Positions 1 through 6,474 of a stretch of 6,954 nucleotides of DNA are shown here, piece by piece; the first letter of the stretch is position 1; each line of letters starts with the position of its first letter. Both the position numbers and the translations under genes were made by a program. A model generated the notes under the pieces. It did not search any database, had not been told where the DNA came from, and was given only the letters and a program-made list of their open reading frames with translations. The stretch is from Flavobacteriales bacterium (lineage in GTDB: Bacteria; Bacteroidota; Bacteroidia; Flavobacteriales_D; Sanyastnellaceae), in contig CANHIV010000051.1 of the NCBI GenBank assembly GCA_947460525.1, positions 1-6,954 of the forward strand. Reading direction: 5' to 3'.

Positions 1-210
1 AGTCAATGGGTCACTGCAGATGTAGGAAATCGGTTCGTATTGTCGGTCTTGGCCGCCAGTGCTTCCTACATCGCGGTGCCCGCGGCCATGCGAATGGCGG
101 CTCCAAAATCGGACCCAGGCTTGTTTGTGCCAATGGCATTGGGCATCACTTTTCCGATAAATTTGACTTTTGGGATGCCGCTTTATCTTCATCTTATTCA
201 ATCCCAATGA
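1..210 (+). CDS. sbtA: Sodium-dependent bicarbonate permease, SbtA type (C-terminal fragment)
   Basis: Reading frame 1 from the first base gives 69 residues and then TGA at 208-210. The gene is cut by the left edge, so its start is outside the window. The protein is an inner-membrane permease tail with two hydrophobic stretches (about residues 12-29 and 41-66). The motifs ASASYIAVPAAMR (19-31) and LGITFPINLTFGMPLY (47-62) are those I know from the C-terminus of the SbtA/DUF897 family, which imports bicarbonate together with sodium. The usual partner, the small PII-like SbtB, is not the next gene; a DUF6671-type gene follows after 51 bases in the same direction. Another frame over this stretch (6-257) is open but gives a non-descript peptide and is a shadow. 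The family call rests on recalled motifs; substrate specificity is inferred. Confidence 0.82.
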   Translation, partial: SQWVTADVGNRFVLSVLAASASYIAVPAAMRMAAPKSDPGLFVPMALGITFPINLTFGMPLYLHLIQSQ

Positions 211-261
211 TGCTTAATTGCTGTTTTGATGGGATGATCAGGTCCATTCATAAGTAGGAGT

Positions 262-1119
262 ATGAAGAGAAGTGCTTTCGACTATTTTAAAGGTAGAAAG
301 TTGGTGATTGCCACGCAGCATAAAAAGGAAAAGGTGATTGCACCTCTTTTGCTTGCCGATTTGGGTTTGGAAACATGGGCCCCGGAATATTATAACACGG
401 ATGTATTGGGCACATTCTCAGGTGAAGTGGAGAGAAATGGCAATGTTGTGGAGGTTCTGAGACAGAAATGTGAGCAAGCATTGGATGAATTTGATTTTGA
501 CTTGGGTGTGGCCAATGAAGGTTCATTTGGTCCGCATCCTGCAGTTTACTTTGCCCATGCGGATGAGGAATGGGTAATGTTGAAAGACAAAAAAAATGGA
601 TGGGAGTTTATTGAGAAGATGATCAGTTTGTCCACCAACTTCAATGCTGCCTTTTGCAACGATTGGAATGAAGTAGAGCAATTTGCCCACACAACAGAAT
701 TCCCTTCACATGCTTTGATTGCGCGAATTGATCCAAATGATTTTCAACAGATGCAAAAGGGGATTCAAGATTGGGATGAATTGCGTCGCTGTTGTAATTT
801 AATCCTAGAAGAGCATGGCAAAGTATATCTAGAAACCGATATGCGTGCCATGTTCAATCCTACCAGAATGTTGGTTATTGAAGAGGTTACCAAAAAGTTG
901 ATTGAGCGAATCAAGTCATTGTGTCCGCGTTGCGAGCTTCCCGGATTTGGGATTACCCAAGCCATTCCGGGTCTTCCATGCGATTTGTGTTCGTATCCTA
1001 CTCAATCCACATTGAAGTATATAAAATCTTGTAACCATTGCGGATGTGAAACAGAGGAGAATTTTCCCCATCAAAAATTGAATGAAGATCCCATGTATTG
1101 TGATCATTGTAATCCTTAA
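262..1119 (+). CDS. DUF6671-type protein with two C-terminal zinc ribbons
   Basis: A 285-residue soluble protein of unknown function. Residues 8-60 (YFKGRKLVIATQHKKEKVI, then NTDVLGTFSGEVER) and 80-93 (DLGVANEGSFGPHP) match the pattern I recall for the DUF6671 family: a GR-x-IAT-xHxKE start, a TDxxGTF-GE-ER segment and an NEGSFGPHP motif. The C-terminus carries two Cys4 sites: C221/C224 with C240/C243, and C257/C260 with C280/C283, consistent with two zinc ribbons. That suggests nucleic-acid or protein binding, but no reaction can be assigned. The start at 262 is the first in-frame ATG after a stop at 254-256, and it keeps the FxGR motif. An AGGAG at 256-260 lies only one base before the ATG, too close for normal Shine-Dalgarno use. 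The stop is 2 bases before the dihydroorotase ATG, so the two are probably co-transcribed, perhaps with the upstream bicarbonate permease. Confidence 0.75.
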   Translation: MKRSAFDYFKGRKLVIATQHKKEKVIAPLLLADLGLETWAPEYYNTDVLGTFSGEVERNGNVVEVLRQKCEQALDEFDFDLGVANEGSFGPHPAVYFAHADEEWVMLKDKKNGWEFIEKMISLSTNFNAAFCNDWNEVEQFAHTTEFPSHALIARIDPNDFQQMQKGIQDWDELRRCCNLILEEHGKVYLETDMRAMFNPTRMLVIEEVTKKLIERIKSLCPRCELPGFGITQAIPGLPCDLCSYPTQSTLKYIKSCNHCGCETEENFPHQKLNEDPMYCDHCNP

Positions 1120-1121
1120 AT

Positions 1122-2441
1122 ATGAAACGAACATTAATAAAGAGCGCGCAAGTTGTCGATGGCAAAGGAATTTGCAATTGTGATGTCCTCATAGAGGGTC
1201 GGGTAATCAAAGCAATAGGGTCATTGCAAGATTTGAATGTTGATGAAACAATTGATGCTACAGGATTTTATTTGATGCCAGGAGTCATCGATGCGCAGGT
1301 TCATTTTAGAGATCCTGGGCTGACGTGGAAGGCCGATTTGCACTCGGAGTCACAAGCAGCAGTGGCAGGTGGAGTAACTACGATTATCGATATGCCCAAC
1401 ACCGTTCCCAATGTGATTTCAAAATCCATTTTGGACAATAAGTATGCAGCTGCGAGAGACAGATCTTTCAGCAATTATGGTTTTTTACTCGGGCTGAATC
1501 GTGACAATTGGAAAGAATGGAGCGATGATGATTTGAAGGATGTTTTGGCGCTTACCGATGATGGACTATACTTTGCGGGTCCAGGAAATTTATTGTGTCA
1601 GTTTCCAGAGGAGTTGTCGGAGATTTTTAAGCGATTTCCGGACAAGGTGATTGCACTGCATTGTGAAGATGAGCGAATCATTGAGGAGAATATCGAAAAT
1701 TATATACAGTCCAATGGAAATGAAATTGACTTTGAGCACCACCACCTCATCCGTTCTGCTCAAGCGTGTTTTTCAGCTTCGCAACGTTGTGTAGAATTGG
1801 CAAAAAGCACAGGAGGTCGTCTGCATGTTTTTCATTTAACCAGCGGGAAGGAAACTTCCTTGTTTGAATCTAACCCAGATGTGACGACCAAGCGAGTTAC
1901 AACCGAGGTTTGTGTTCAGAATTTGTTGTTCTCCAATGACGATTATAAAGCGCTAGGTACAAAGATCAAATGGAATCCATCCATTAAAACTGCTGAAGAT
2001 CGAGAGCAACTTTGGGAGGCATTGTTGGACGATAGAATTGATTTGATCACCACAGATCATGCGCCACACTTAATGGAGGAAAAGCAAAAGCCTTATCTTC
2101 AATCCATGTCAGGTGCACCCATGATCCAGCATGGACTATTGGTGATGTTGGATTTTGTTCATCAAGGAAGATGGTCGCTTTCCCAATTGGTACAGAAGAT
2201 GTGTCACAATCCTGCTTTACTGTTGGGAATTGAAAGACGAGGATTTATTGAGGAGGGATATTACGCAGACTTGGTTTTGGTTGATTTGAATGCTAGAACG
2301 AAGATTGGTAAGGAAGATTTGCTATACAAGTGCGGCTGGTCACCATTGGAAGGAATGGAATTTCATGGGGAGATAAAAAGGACATGGGTGAACGGAGTTT
2401 CTTTTGAGCGTGAAGGCAGTCCCATGGGACAGGCGATATAG
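1122..2441 (+). CDS. pyrC: Dihydroorotase-like amidohydrolase (PyrC family)
   Basis: This 439-residue protein has the length and order of motifs of class I-type dihydroorotases, which close N-carbamoyl-aspartate to dihydroorotate in the cytoplasm (third step of pyrimidine synthesis). Visible landmarks are PGVIDAQVHFRDPG (53-66), MPNTVPN (91-97), ALHCED (178-183, H180), RLHVFHLTSGKE (233-244, H235 and H238), KWNPSIK (283-289), TTDHAPH (310-316, D312) and YKCGWSPLEG near the C-terminus. The first metal-binding His of the family's HxH is Gln59 here (Q-V-H61). The region where I recall Bacteroidota relatives having a KxFLGSSTGNM-like segment reads LTDDGLYFAGPGNLL (144-158); its TDDG resembles the SDDG of classical class I enzymes, whose Asp is a metal ligand. 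The gene starts 2 bases after the DUF6671-type stop. Dihydroorotase is the best call; an inactive or altered amidohydrolase is the alternative. Confidence 0.85.
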   Translation: MKRTLIKSAQVVDGKGICNCDVLIEGRVIKAIGSLQDLNVDETIDATGFYLMPGVIDAQVHFRDPGLTWKADLHSESQAAVAGGVTTIIDMPNTVPNVISKSILDNKYAAARDRSFSNYGFLLGLNRDNWKEWSDDDLKDVLALTDDGLYFAGPGNLLCQFPEELSEIFKRFPDKVIALHCEDERIIEENIENYIQSNGNEIDFEHHHLIRSAQACFSASQRCVELAKSTGGRLHVFHLTSGKETSLFESNPDVTTKRVTTEVCVQNLLFSNDDYKALGTKIKWNPSIKTAEDREQLWEALLDDRIDLITTDHAPHLMEEKQKPYLQSMSGAPMIQHGLLVMLDFVHQGRWSLSQLVQKMCHNPALLLGIERRGFIEEGYYADLVLVDLNARTKIGKEDLLYKCGWSPLEGMEFHGEIKRTWVNGVSFEREGSPMGQAI

Positions 2442-2451
2442 CGAAGTGCAT

Positions 2452-2459
2452 TAGATTTG
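2452..2459 (+). promoter_or_regulatory. Candidate Bacteroidota -7 box before the GreA-like gene
   Basis: TAGATTTG fits the Bacteroidota -7 consensus TAnnTTTG exactly and lies in the gap just after the dihydroorotase stop. A start about 7 bases downstream (near 2466) would begin the RNA almost exactly at the folded element 2468-2531. No TTTG is seen 19-21 bases upstream, so only half of a promoter is supported. Confidence 0.3.
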
Positions 2460-2467
2460 TAACCGAC

Positions 2468-2531
2468 GCGCCCCCGATAGTAGCGGAAATCCCTGCGGAG
2501 CAGGATTGAAGCGGATAGCGGGAAATGGCGC
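2468..2531 (+). repeat. Folded intergenic palindromic element before the GreA-like gene
   Basis: Three nested stems can be drawn. The outer stem is GCGCC (2468-2472) with GGCGC (2527-2531). Directly inside it CCCG (2473-2476) pairs with CGGG (2519-2522), leaving AAAT bulged. At the centre AATCC-C-TGC (2488-2496, one bulged C) pairs with GCAGGATT (2500-2507) around a GGA loop. Internal echoes are GATAG at 2476-2480 and 2514-2518, and AGCGGAAAT versus AGCGGGAAAT at 2482-2490 and 2517-2526. The base composition is richer in G and C than the neighbouring DNA. It resembles a dispersed extragenic palindrome, and similar strings feel familiar from other Bacteroidota genomes, but copy number cannot be seen from one window. 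It could equally act as a structured 5' leader. Confidence 0.5.
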
Positions 2532-2539
2532 CCAAAAAC

Positions 2540-2992
2540 ATGAACAAGGAAAAAGTTTATCAGGCATTGTTATCTGCGCTCACCGCTAGAGGAGAGGCAT
2601 TGCAAAGGGCATGGAAAGAGTTGCAAGAGAGCAATCAGCAAGAAGGAAAGAGTTCGGCAGGGGACAAGCATGAAACAGGAGCGGCCATGGTGCATTTGGA
2701 AATGGAGCAGATGGGCAGGCAATTGGATGACCACAACCGACAGTGTGCGGAGGTGCAGCGCATGGCACCCAGTAAGGAAGAAACAGACGGGGCAGTTCGA
2801 ATAGGGAAAATGGTGGCAACGAGCAAAGGGTGGTATTATATGATAACCGGATTTGGAAAGATAAATGTGGATGGATGCGACGTTTGGGTGATCAGTGCCC
2901 AATCGCCGCTGGGTAAGGCCATGCTAGGACGAAAAAAAGGAGAGGAATTTTCTTGGGGAAATTTGAAGGGAAGGATTGAAGAGGTGATGTAA
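2540..2992 (+). CDS. GreA/GreB-like small protein (coiled coil plus C-terminal FKBP-like domain)
   Basis: From the ATG at 2540 the product has 150 residues. Residues 1-75 are a charged helical region, likely the two-helix coiled coil of Gre factors, with the conserved KSSAGDKHETG (37-47) near its tip. Residues 84-150 form a small beta-rich domain with SPLGKAMLGRKKGEEF (122-137), which mirrors the SPIARALIGKxxGD motif of GreA. Classical GreA/GreB stimulate RNA polymerase to cleave backtracked transcripts; this shorter Bacteroidota family lacks the familiar acidic tip sequence, so the same activity is inferred only. An in-frame ATG at 2525 would add MAPKN, but it lies inside the folded element and I recall relatives beginning MNKEKxYQ, so 2540 is preferred. 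The gene stands alone: about 100 bases separate it from the dihydroorotase gene and 72 bases from the next gene. Confidence 0.72.
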   Translation: MNKEKVYQALLSALTARGEALQRAWKELQESNQQEGKSSAGDKHETGAAMVHLEMEQMGRQLDDHNRQCAEVQRMAPSKEETDGAVRIGKMVATSKGWYYMITGFGKINVDGCDVWVISAQSPLGKAMLGRKKGEEFSWGNLKGRIEEVM

Positions 2993-3019
2993 AAGGAAAT
3001 ATTTTTCATGTTTTCAGAA

Positions 3020-3049
3020 TTGTGGAATGTGGATGCACTATTAAATTAG
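3020..3049 (+). promoter_or_regulatory. Weak candidate promoter for the Crp/Fnr-type regulator
   Basis: TTG (3020-3022), 19 bases, then TAAATTAG (3042-3049) matches the Bacteroidota -33/-7 layout with one mismatch in the -7 box. It would start transcription about 9 bases before the ATG at 3065. The match is partial and this sequence is AT-rich, so chance is a real alternative. Confidence 0.25.
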
Positions 3050-3064
3050 AGCAATCATTTCATC

Positions 3065-3631
3065 ATGGAATTTTTTAGGTTCATCGTTGCTCAAATCATT
3101 AACTGTTCTCCAGAAGAGTGGGAAGGTTTTGCCAAGCAGATTCGTGTTCAAGAATTCAAAAAGAATGTTTTCTTGGCGGAGGCGAATAGGGTGCCTGATG
3201 AGGTCTTTTTTATTGAAAAGGGATTAATTCGGGTCTTGATCAACGACAGCAAAGGAACGGAACAAACCTTTCATTTTGCAACAGAAGGGCAGTTCATCGC
3301 AGATTATGCAAGTTATCTCAGAATGCAACCTGCACACTATTCTTTGCAAGCGTTGGAGGATACCCGAGTTGTTGTTATCCCGAGAGCGGCCATTGATTGG
3401 GGATATGCCCACATGAAGCAAGGGGAGAAGTTGGGTCGGTTGGTGGCAGAGCAATACTTCAGCTACCATGATGACCGCATCAAGCAGACTTTCTCATTGA
3501 CGCCCAAGGAGCGCTACCACAAAATCGAAGAGGTCTTTCCCGGTATACTGAACAGAATTCCACAGCACATGATTGCCTCTTATTTGGGGATATCATCTGT
3601 TCATCTCAGTAGGATAAAGAACCAAAAATAG
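3065..3631 (+). CDS. Crp/Fnr-family transcriptional regulator
   Basis: A 188-residue cytoplasmic DNA-binding regulator. Residues about 10-125 form a cyclic-nucleotide-binding-type beta barrel (EVFFIEKGLIRVLIND at 46-61, then GQFIADYASYL at 75-85 and VVVIPRAAI at 102-110). Residues about 145-188 hold a short helix-turn-helix: TPKERY at 146-151, then RIPQHMIASYLGISS (164-178) and VHLSRIKNQK to the end. This layout is typical of the many small Bacteroidota Crp-like proteins. The phosphate-binding GELxxxxxxxRSA pattern of cAMP-binding Crp is not kept, so cAMP is unlikely to be its ligand. The ATG at 3065 is the only sensible start. Gene targets cannot be read from the window; the downstream genes start within about 70 bases but show no clear operator. 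Confidence 0.85.
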   Translation: MEFFRFIVAQIINCSPEEWEGFAKQIRVQEFKKNVFLAEANRVPDEVFFIEKGLIRVLINDSKGTEQTFHFATEGQFIADYASYLRMQPAHYSLQALEDTRVVVIPRAAIDWGYAHMKQGEKLGRLVAEQYFSYHDDRIKQTFSLTPKERYHKIEEVFPGILNRIPQHMIASYLGISSVHLSRIKNQK

Positions 3632-3683
3632 CTTTCTAAACATTTGTTATCGTTTTCATGGCTTGATGTGTCGCATCATTGCA

Positions 3684-3700
3684 TAAGGCTTTTTGCCTTA
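3684..3700 (+). promoter_or_regulatory. Small stem-loop just before the start codon at 3704
   Basis: TAAGGC (3684-3689) and GCCTTA (3695-3700) form a perfect 6-bp stem with a TTTTT loop, ending 3 bases before the ATG. There is no T-run after it, so it is not a good terminator for the regulator gene. It could limit ribosome access to the next gene, or be chance. Confidence 0.3.
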
Positions 3701-3703
3701 AAC

Positions 3704-4063
3704 ATGAAGAAAAAAAATACATTTATACACATTTGCAGCGAGGAGTGGGATGAATTTACCGCTGAGATCACCGTTCGAAGTAACGATGACCATTGTGCTT
3801 GTCAATCATCAAAGGTGGCTTTGCCTGATTTAAAGTCGGTTTTGGATCACGTCCAAGCCAATATCATCAAACGAAACGATTTTGATTTACGAAACAAAGC
3901 CAAGACAAAGGTGGTGGACTTTAGTTTGTTCGAAGATGTTCAGTATCCATTGAATGTCAATGCGGATGTCTTGTTCGTTAAGGACGGGACACTTTACGCA
4001 GAAATATATGTCTATGATTTGAGCAGCAATCTTTGTCACAAGCGCTGCATTCATGTGACTTGA
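3704..4063 (+). CDS. Hypothetical protein, 119 residues
   Basis: I do not recognise this protein. It is 119 residues long, soluble, with no signal peptide or membrane segment. It has an acidic and polar N-terminal half (EEWDEFTAEITVRSNDDH, 13-30) with a C-x-C pair at 31-33, a helical stretch around 41-57, and a C-terminal half that looks like alternating beta strands (YPLNVNADVLFVKDGTLYAE, 81-100, then IYVYDL and two more Cys at 111 and 115). The end vaguely recalls hot-dog-fold proteins, but that is too weak to assign. The frame stays open upstream to a TTG at 3644, yet the ATG at 3704 is preferred because the region before it holds a stem-loop and gives an unlikely N-terminus. Codon use looks like that of its neighbours, which supports a real gene. 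It lies between the regulator and an acetyltransferase with short gaps. Confidence 0.6.
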   Translation: MKKKNTFIHICSEEWDEFTAEITVRSNDDHCACQSSKVALPDLKSVLDHVQANIIKRNDFDLRNKAKTKVVDFSLFEDVQYPLNVNADVLFVKDGTLYAEIYVYDLSSNLCHKRCIHVT

Positions 4064-4083
4064 TTTCTAAAGCAGGTGTGATG

Positions 4084-4091
4084 TACATTTG
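4084..4091 (+). promoter_or_regulatory. Candidate -7 box close to the acetyltransferase start
   Basis: TACATTTG matches TAnnTTTG exactly, with a TTG 21 bases upstream (4060-4062). The implied transcription start (about 4098) would fall at or just inside the ATG at 4095, so the RNA would be leaderless or the box is a chance match. Confidence 0.2.
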
Positions 4092-4094
4092 AAA

Positions 4095-4628
4095 ATGATT
4101 TTCAATGTGCAATTAGAAACCGCAAGATTGGTTTTGAGGGGATTCAATCAGCAATCCTATCATGATTTGTTCTCGCAATGTGAGCAACAGGAGATCATGA
4201 CGATTCTGGGAATTTCCACCCAAGAGGAATTTGAGTTGGAGCAATTCAGATACAAGGGCGGATACAGCACCTACAATTTGACCATTCAGTTTTTTCAATT
4301 GGTTGATAAAAAAGACAACCGTATATTGGGCTGGTGCGGCTTCCATTCTTGGGCCCAGCAACACCGGAGGGCAGAGGTCTTTTATATGTTGAAGCACGAT
4401 GCGGACAAGCAGAAAGGCCTGATGACCGAGGCGTTGGCGGCGGTTTTAAATTTTGGACGCACAACAATGAACCTGCGAAGAATAGAAGCATTTATTGCAA
4501 CCAATAATCCGGCCTCTTATAAGTTGGTCGAGAAATTTGGATTTCAAAAGGAGGCAGAGATCAAGCACCGATATCAGTTTGGCGACGAAGTAGATTGGGA
4601 TTACATGTATGCTTTGCTCTGGGAATAA
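4095..4628 (+). CDS. GNAT-family N-acetyltransferase (RimJ/RimL type)
   Basis: From the ATG at 4095 the product has 177 residues. It has the GNAT layout: an opening LETARLVLRGF (7-17), a central beta strand NRILGWCGFHSW (75-86), the acetyl-CoA-binding region around YMLKHDADKQKGLMTEAL (97-114), and the C-terminal LRRIEAFIATNNPAS (127-141) with KLVEKFGFQKE (143-153). This order is that of RimJ/RimL-like enzymes, which transfer an acetyl group from acetyl-CoA to an amine, often a protein N-terminus or a small molecule. The loop that is usually Q/R-x-x-G-x-G/A reads Q-K-G-L-M here, a mild departure. The acceptor cannot be told from sequence. An upstream in-frame TTG (4089) would add only two residues and sits in the possible -7 box. 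It starts 31 bases after the hypothetical gene and could be read with it. Confidence 0.85.
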   Translation: MIFNVQLETARLVLRGFNQQSYHDLFSQCEQQEIMTILGISTQEEFELEQFRYKGGYSTYNLTIQFFQLVDKKDNRILGWCGFHSWAQQHRRAEVFYMLKHDADKQKGLMTEALAAVLNFGRTTMNLRRIEAFIATNNPASYKLVEKFGFQKEAEIKHRYQFGDEVDWDYMYALLWE

Positions 4629-4701
4629 ATTCTCTCAGTAATGTTTTCTTAAGGCAATATTCAAAGTTGATTGTCGTTGGGGAAATGGTAAATAAAGCAA
4701 G

Positions 4702-5598
4702 ATGAAAAGAGCAATCGCAATATTGGTTTGGGCAGGATGGGCGGCTAGTGGCCTTGCCCAAGAGGTGGTAAAAAAGAAAAGCAAGTTCGATCACATCCAG
4801 GTTTCTACTGGAGGAGAATTGGGCACTTCGCCCATGTTGATGTCTCGCGAAGATTTTTCAAAATTGGCACCCAATGCCAATTTGTATCCAACAACGCCAA
4901 TGGAGGATATTCGAATGGGGCTTATGTTTTCTTGGAATGCCTCTAGTTTCAACGTGCAATTGGGTTGGCGACCTACTTTGGAGAATGGTCAAGACAAAAG
5001 TCAGCACAGGGCATGGCGTGTGGGTTTGATAGGTCAGAGTTTTCAGACCAATTTGTATTCAATGATAACAGAAAATACGGAGAGGATAGACACCTTGTAC
5101 CAGGCGTCAACGGGTGCCATCTATGGCTTTATAGATTCTACGGAGCGTTTTTATACCAACGGTTATTACAGGGCCACCGCATTAAAGGTTGATGTATCAC
5201 ATGTGTGGTCAACGGGATGGGACAGACGTTTCAATTTGTATACGGGGATAGGTATCAATGCTGGAGTGAATTTGGCACCAAAGACGCAGATCGTGAGCAA
5301 TCGATGGAGTTCCGCTGAGGTGATAGATGCGGATGGACAGGTGATATCATCCACTAGCACCTACAGTTCCAGTATTGATTTTCAAAGAGAGACCTTTTAC
5401 AACAAGACAGGTTGGACCGCTGCGGCATACATTCCTATCGGCTTGGATTTCAGGGTAGGGCAGAAGCGGGAGTATCTAAAGAACCTGCATTTCTTTTCAG
5501 AGATAAGACCCACTTTGAATTATGTCCGAGTCCCTGAAACACGCGGTTATTTGTTCCCTACCATTCAAAGCACCATGGGCTTGAAGTGGTGTTGGTAA
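4702..5598 (+). CDS. Secreted protein, probable outer-membrane beta barrel, family not recognised
   Basis: A 298-residue protein with a clear N-terminal signal peptide: basic MKR, a hydrophobic core, and a likely cut after the GLA at 17-19, leaving Gln20. The rest has no long hydrophobic helix but many alternating, aromatic-rich strands, for example around 159-190 (KVDVSHVWSTGW, then FNLYTGIGINAGVNL), 235-253 (AAYIPIGLDFRV) and 261-277 (LHFFSEIRPTLNYVRVP). It ends in an aromatic residue (LKWCW), as many barrel proteins do. This suggests an outer-membrane barrel of the porin-like or OmpA-N-terminal size class common in Bacteroidota. There is no OmpA peptidoglycan-binding domain, no TonB-box or plug, and no visible secretion-system sorting tail. 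The substrate or role is unknown. The gene is flanked by 73- and 53-base gaps and looks monocistronic. Confidence 0.7.
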   Translation: MKRAIAILVWAGWAASGLAQEVVKKKSKFDHIQVSTGGELGTSPMLMSREDFSKLAPNANLYPTTPMEDIRMGLMFSWNASSFNVQLGWRPTLENGQDKSQHRAWRVGLIGQSFQTNLYSMITENTERIDTLYQASTGAIYGFIDSTERFYTNGYYRATALKVDVSHVWSTGWDRRFNLYTGIGINAGVNLAPKTQIVSNRWSSAEVIDADGQVISSTSTYSSSIDFQRETFYNKTGWTAAAYIPIGLDFRVGQKREYLKNLHFFSEIRPTLNYVRVPETRGYLFPTIQSTMGLKWCW

Positions 5599-5651
5599 GC
5601 GATGAGGGATATCCTTTCATTGTCATTTCAGTCGTACCTTGAACAAAAAAA

Positions 5652-6455
5652 ATGAAATTAAAGGACAAAGTTTTTGTGGTTACTGGAGCTGGCAGCGGAA
5701 TGGGCAGAGAGTTGGTATTGCAGTTGGTGGCCAAAGGTGCTAGAGTAGCGGCGGTGGATGTGAATGCAGCTACACTCGATGAAACTTTGGCGCTGTTAAA
5801 AGATAATTCAGTTCTGTGCAGCAAGCATCTCTTGAATATTGCAGATAAAGATGGAGTGGCCCATTTGCCACAAATGGTGATTGATGCTCATGGTAGTGTT
5901 GATGCGATCATCAACAACGCAGGAATCATTCAACCATTTGTGCGCGTCAATGATTTGAGTTTTGAGGCCATTCACAAGGTCATGGACATCAACTTCTTTG
6001 GACTGTTGGCCATGACAAAAGCATTTCTTCCACTTTTACTGAAACGCCCGGAGGCGCATATTGTCAATGTTTCAAGCATGGGCGGATTCTTGCCCGTTCC
6101 GGGTCAAAGTGTTTATGGCGCATCTAAGGCTGCTGTCAAATTATTGACCGAAGGATTGTATGCAGAATTGAGAGAAACCAATGTTCATGTGTCCGTGGTC
6201 TTTCCCGGGGCAATCAATACAAATATAACGGCCAATTCAGGTGTTCATATGGAGTTGCCCAAGGGAGCTGAGGCCAGTGATTACAAAACGCTTTCAGCCA
6301 CGCGTGCCGCTGAGATTATTTTAAATGGAATAGAAAAGAATCAATTGCGCATCTACGTAGGAAGTGATTCTACTTTCATGAACTTCCTTTACCGCGTAGC
6401 TCCCACTTTTGCAACCAATTTCATTGCAAAAAAGATGAAGGGATTGTTGGGGTGA
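5652..6455 (+). CDS. Short-chain dehydrogenase/reductase (classical SDR)
   Basis: A 267-residue cytoplasmic oxidoreductase with all classical SDR landmarks: the cofactor loop TGAGSGMG (11-18), NNAG (88-91), the catalytic serine in NVSSMGG (S142), and the YxxxK pair Tyr155/Lys159 in VYGASKAAVK, followed by FPGAINTNI (184-192). Asp36 at the end of the second strand favours NAD(H) over NADP(H). The length is normal for the family. The substrate cannot be inferred; the SSMGG-FLPVPGQS-Y arrangement is shared by many SDRs of unknown substrate. A TACCTTG at 5635-5641 is one T short of a Bacteroidota -7 box and sits 10 bases before the ATG, but no fitting -33 element is seen. The next signal downstream is the + strand terminator at 6631, which implies a 3' untranslated region of about 180-200 bases. 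Confidence 0.9.
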   Translation: MKLKDKVFVVTGAGSGMGRELVLQLVAKGARVAAVDVNAATLDETLALLKDNSVLCSKHLLNIADKDGVAHLPQMVIDAHGSVDAIINNAGIIQPFVRVNDLSFEAIHKVMDINFFGLLAMTKAFLPLLLKRPEAHIVNVSSMGGFLPVPGQSVYGASKAAVKLLTEGLYAELRETNVHVSVVFPGAINTNITANSGVHMELPKGAEASDYKTLSATRAAEIILNGIEKNQLRIYVGSDSTFMNFLYRVAPTFATNFIAKKMKGLLG

Positions 6456-6474
6456 TCCACTGACAAGCATTTTT

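Noticed and set aside
6..257. Open + strand frame of 83 codons at the left edge
   Set aside because: It overlaps frame 1, which encodes the recognisable SbtA-type C-terminus. The 83-residue product has no family features and runs past the permease stop; it is a shadow frame.
256..260. AGGAG as a Shine-Dalgarno sequence for the DUF6671-type gene
   Set aside because: Only one base separates it from the ATG, and Bacteroidota rely little on Shine-Dalgarno pairing.
2570..2902. Three overlapping minus-strand ORFs (up to 110 codons) across the GreA-like gene
   Set aside because: Cys/Pro/Ser-rich translations antisense to a gene with conserved motifs; typical shadows.
4965..5192. 75-codon + strand ORF inside the beta-barrel gene
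   Set aside because: Out-of-frame overlap with a gene that has a signal peptide and consistent strand pattern.
5635..5641. TACCTTG as a promoter for the dehydrogenase
   Set aside because: One T short of TAnnTTTG, and the nearest TTG upstream is only 12 bases away.
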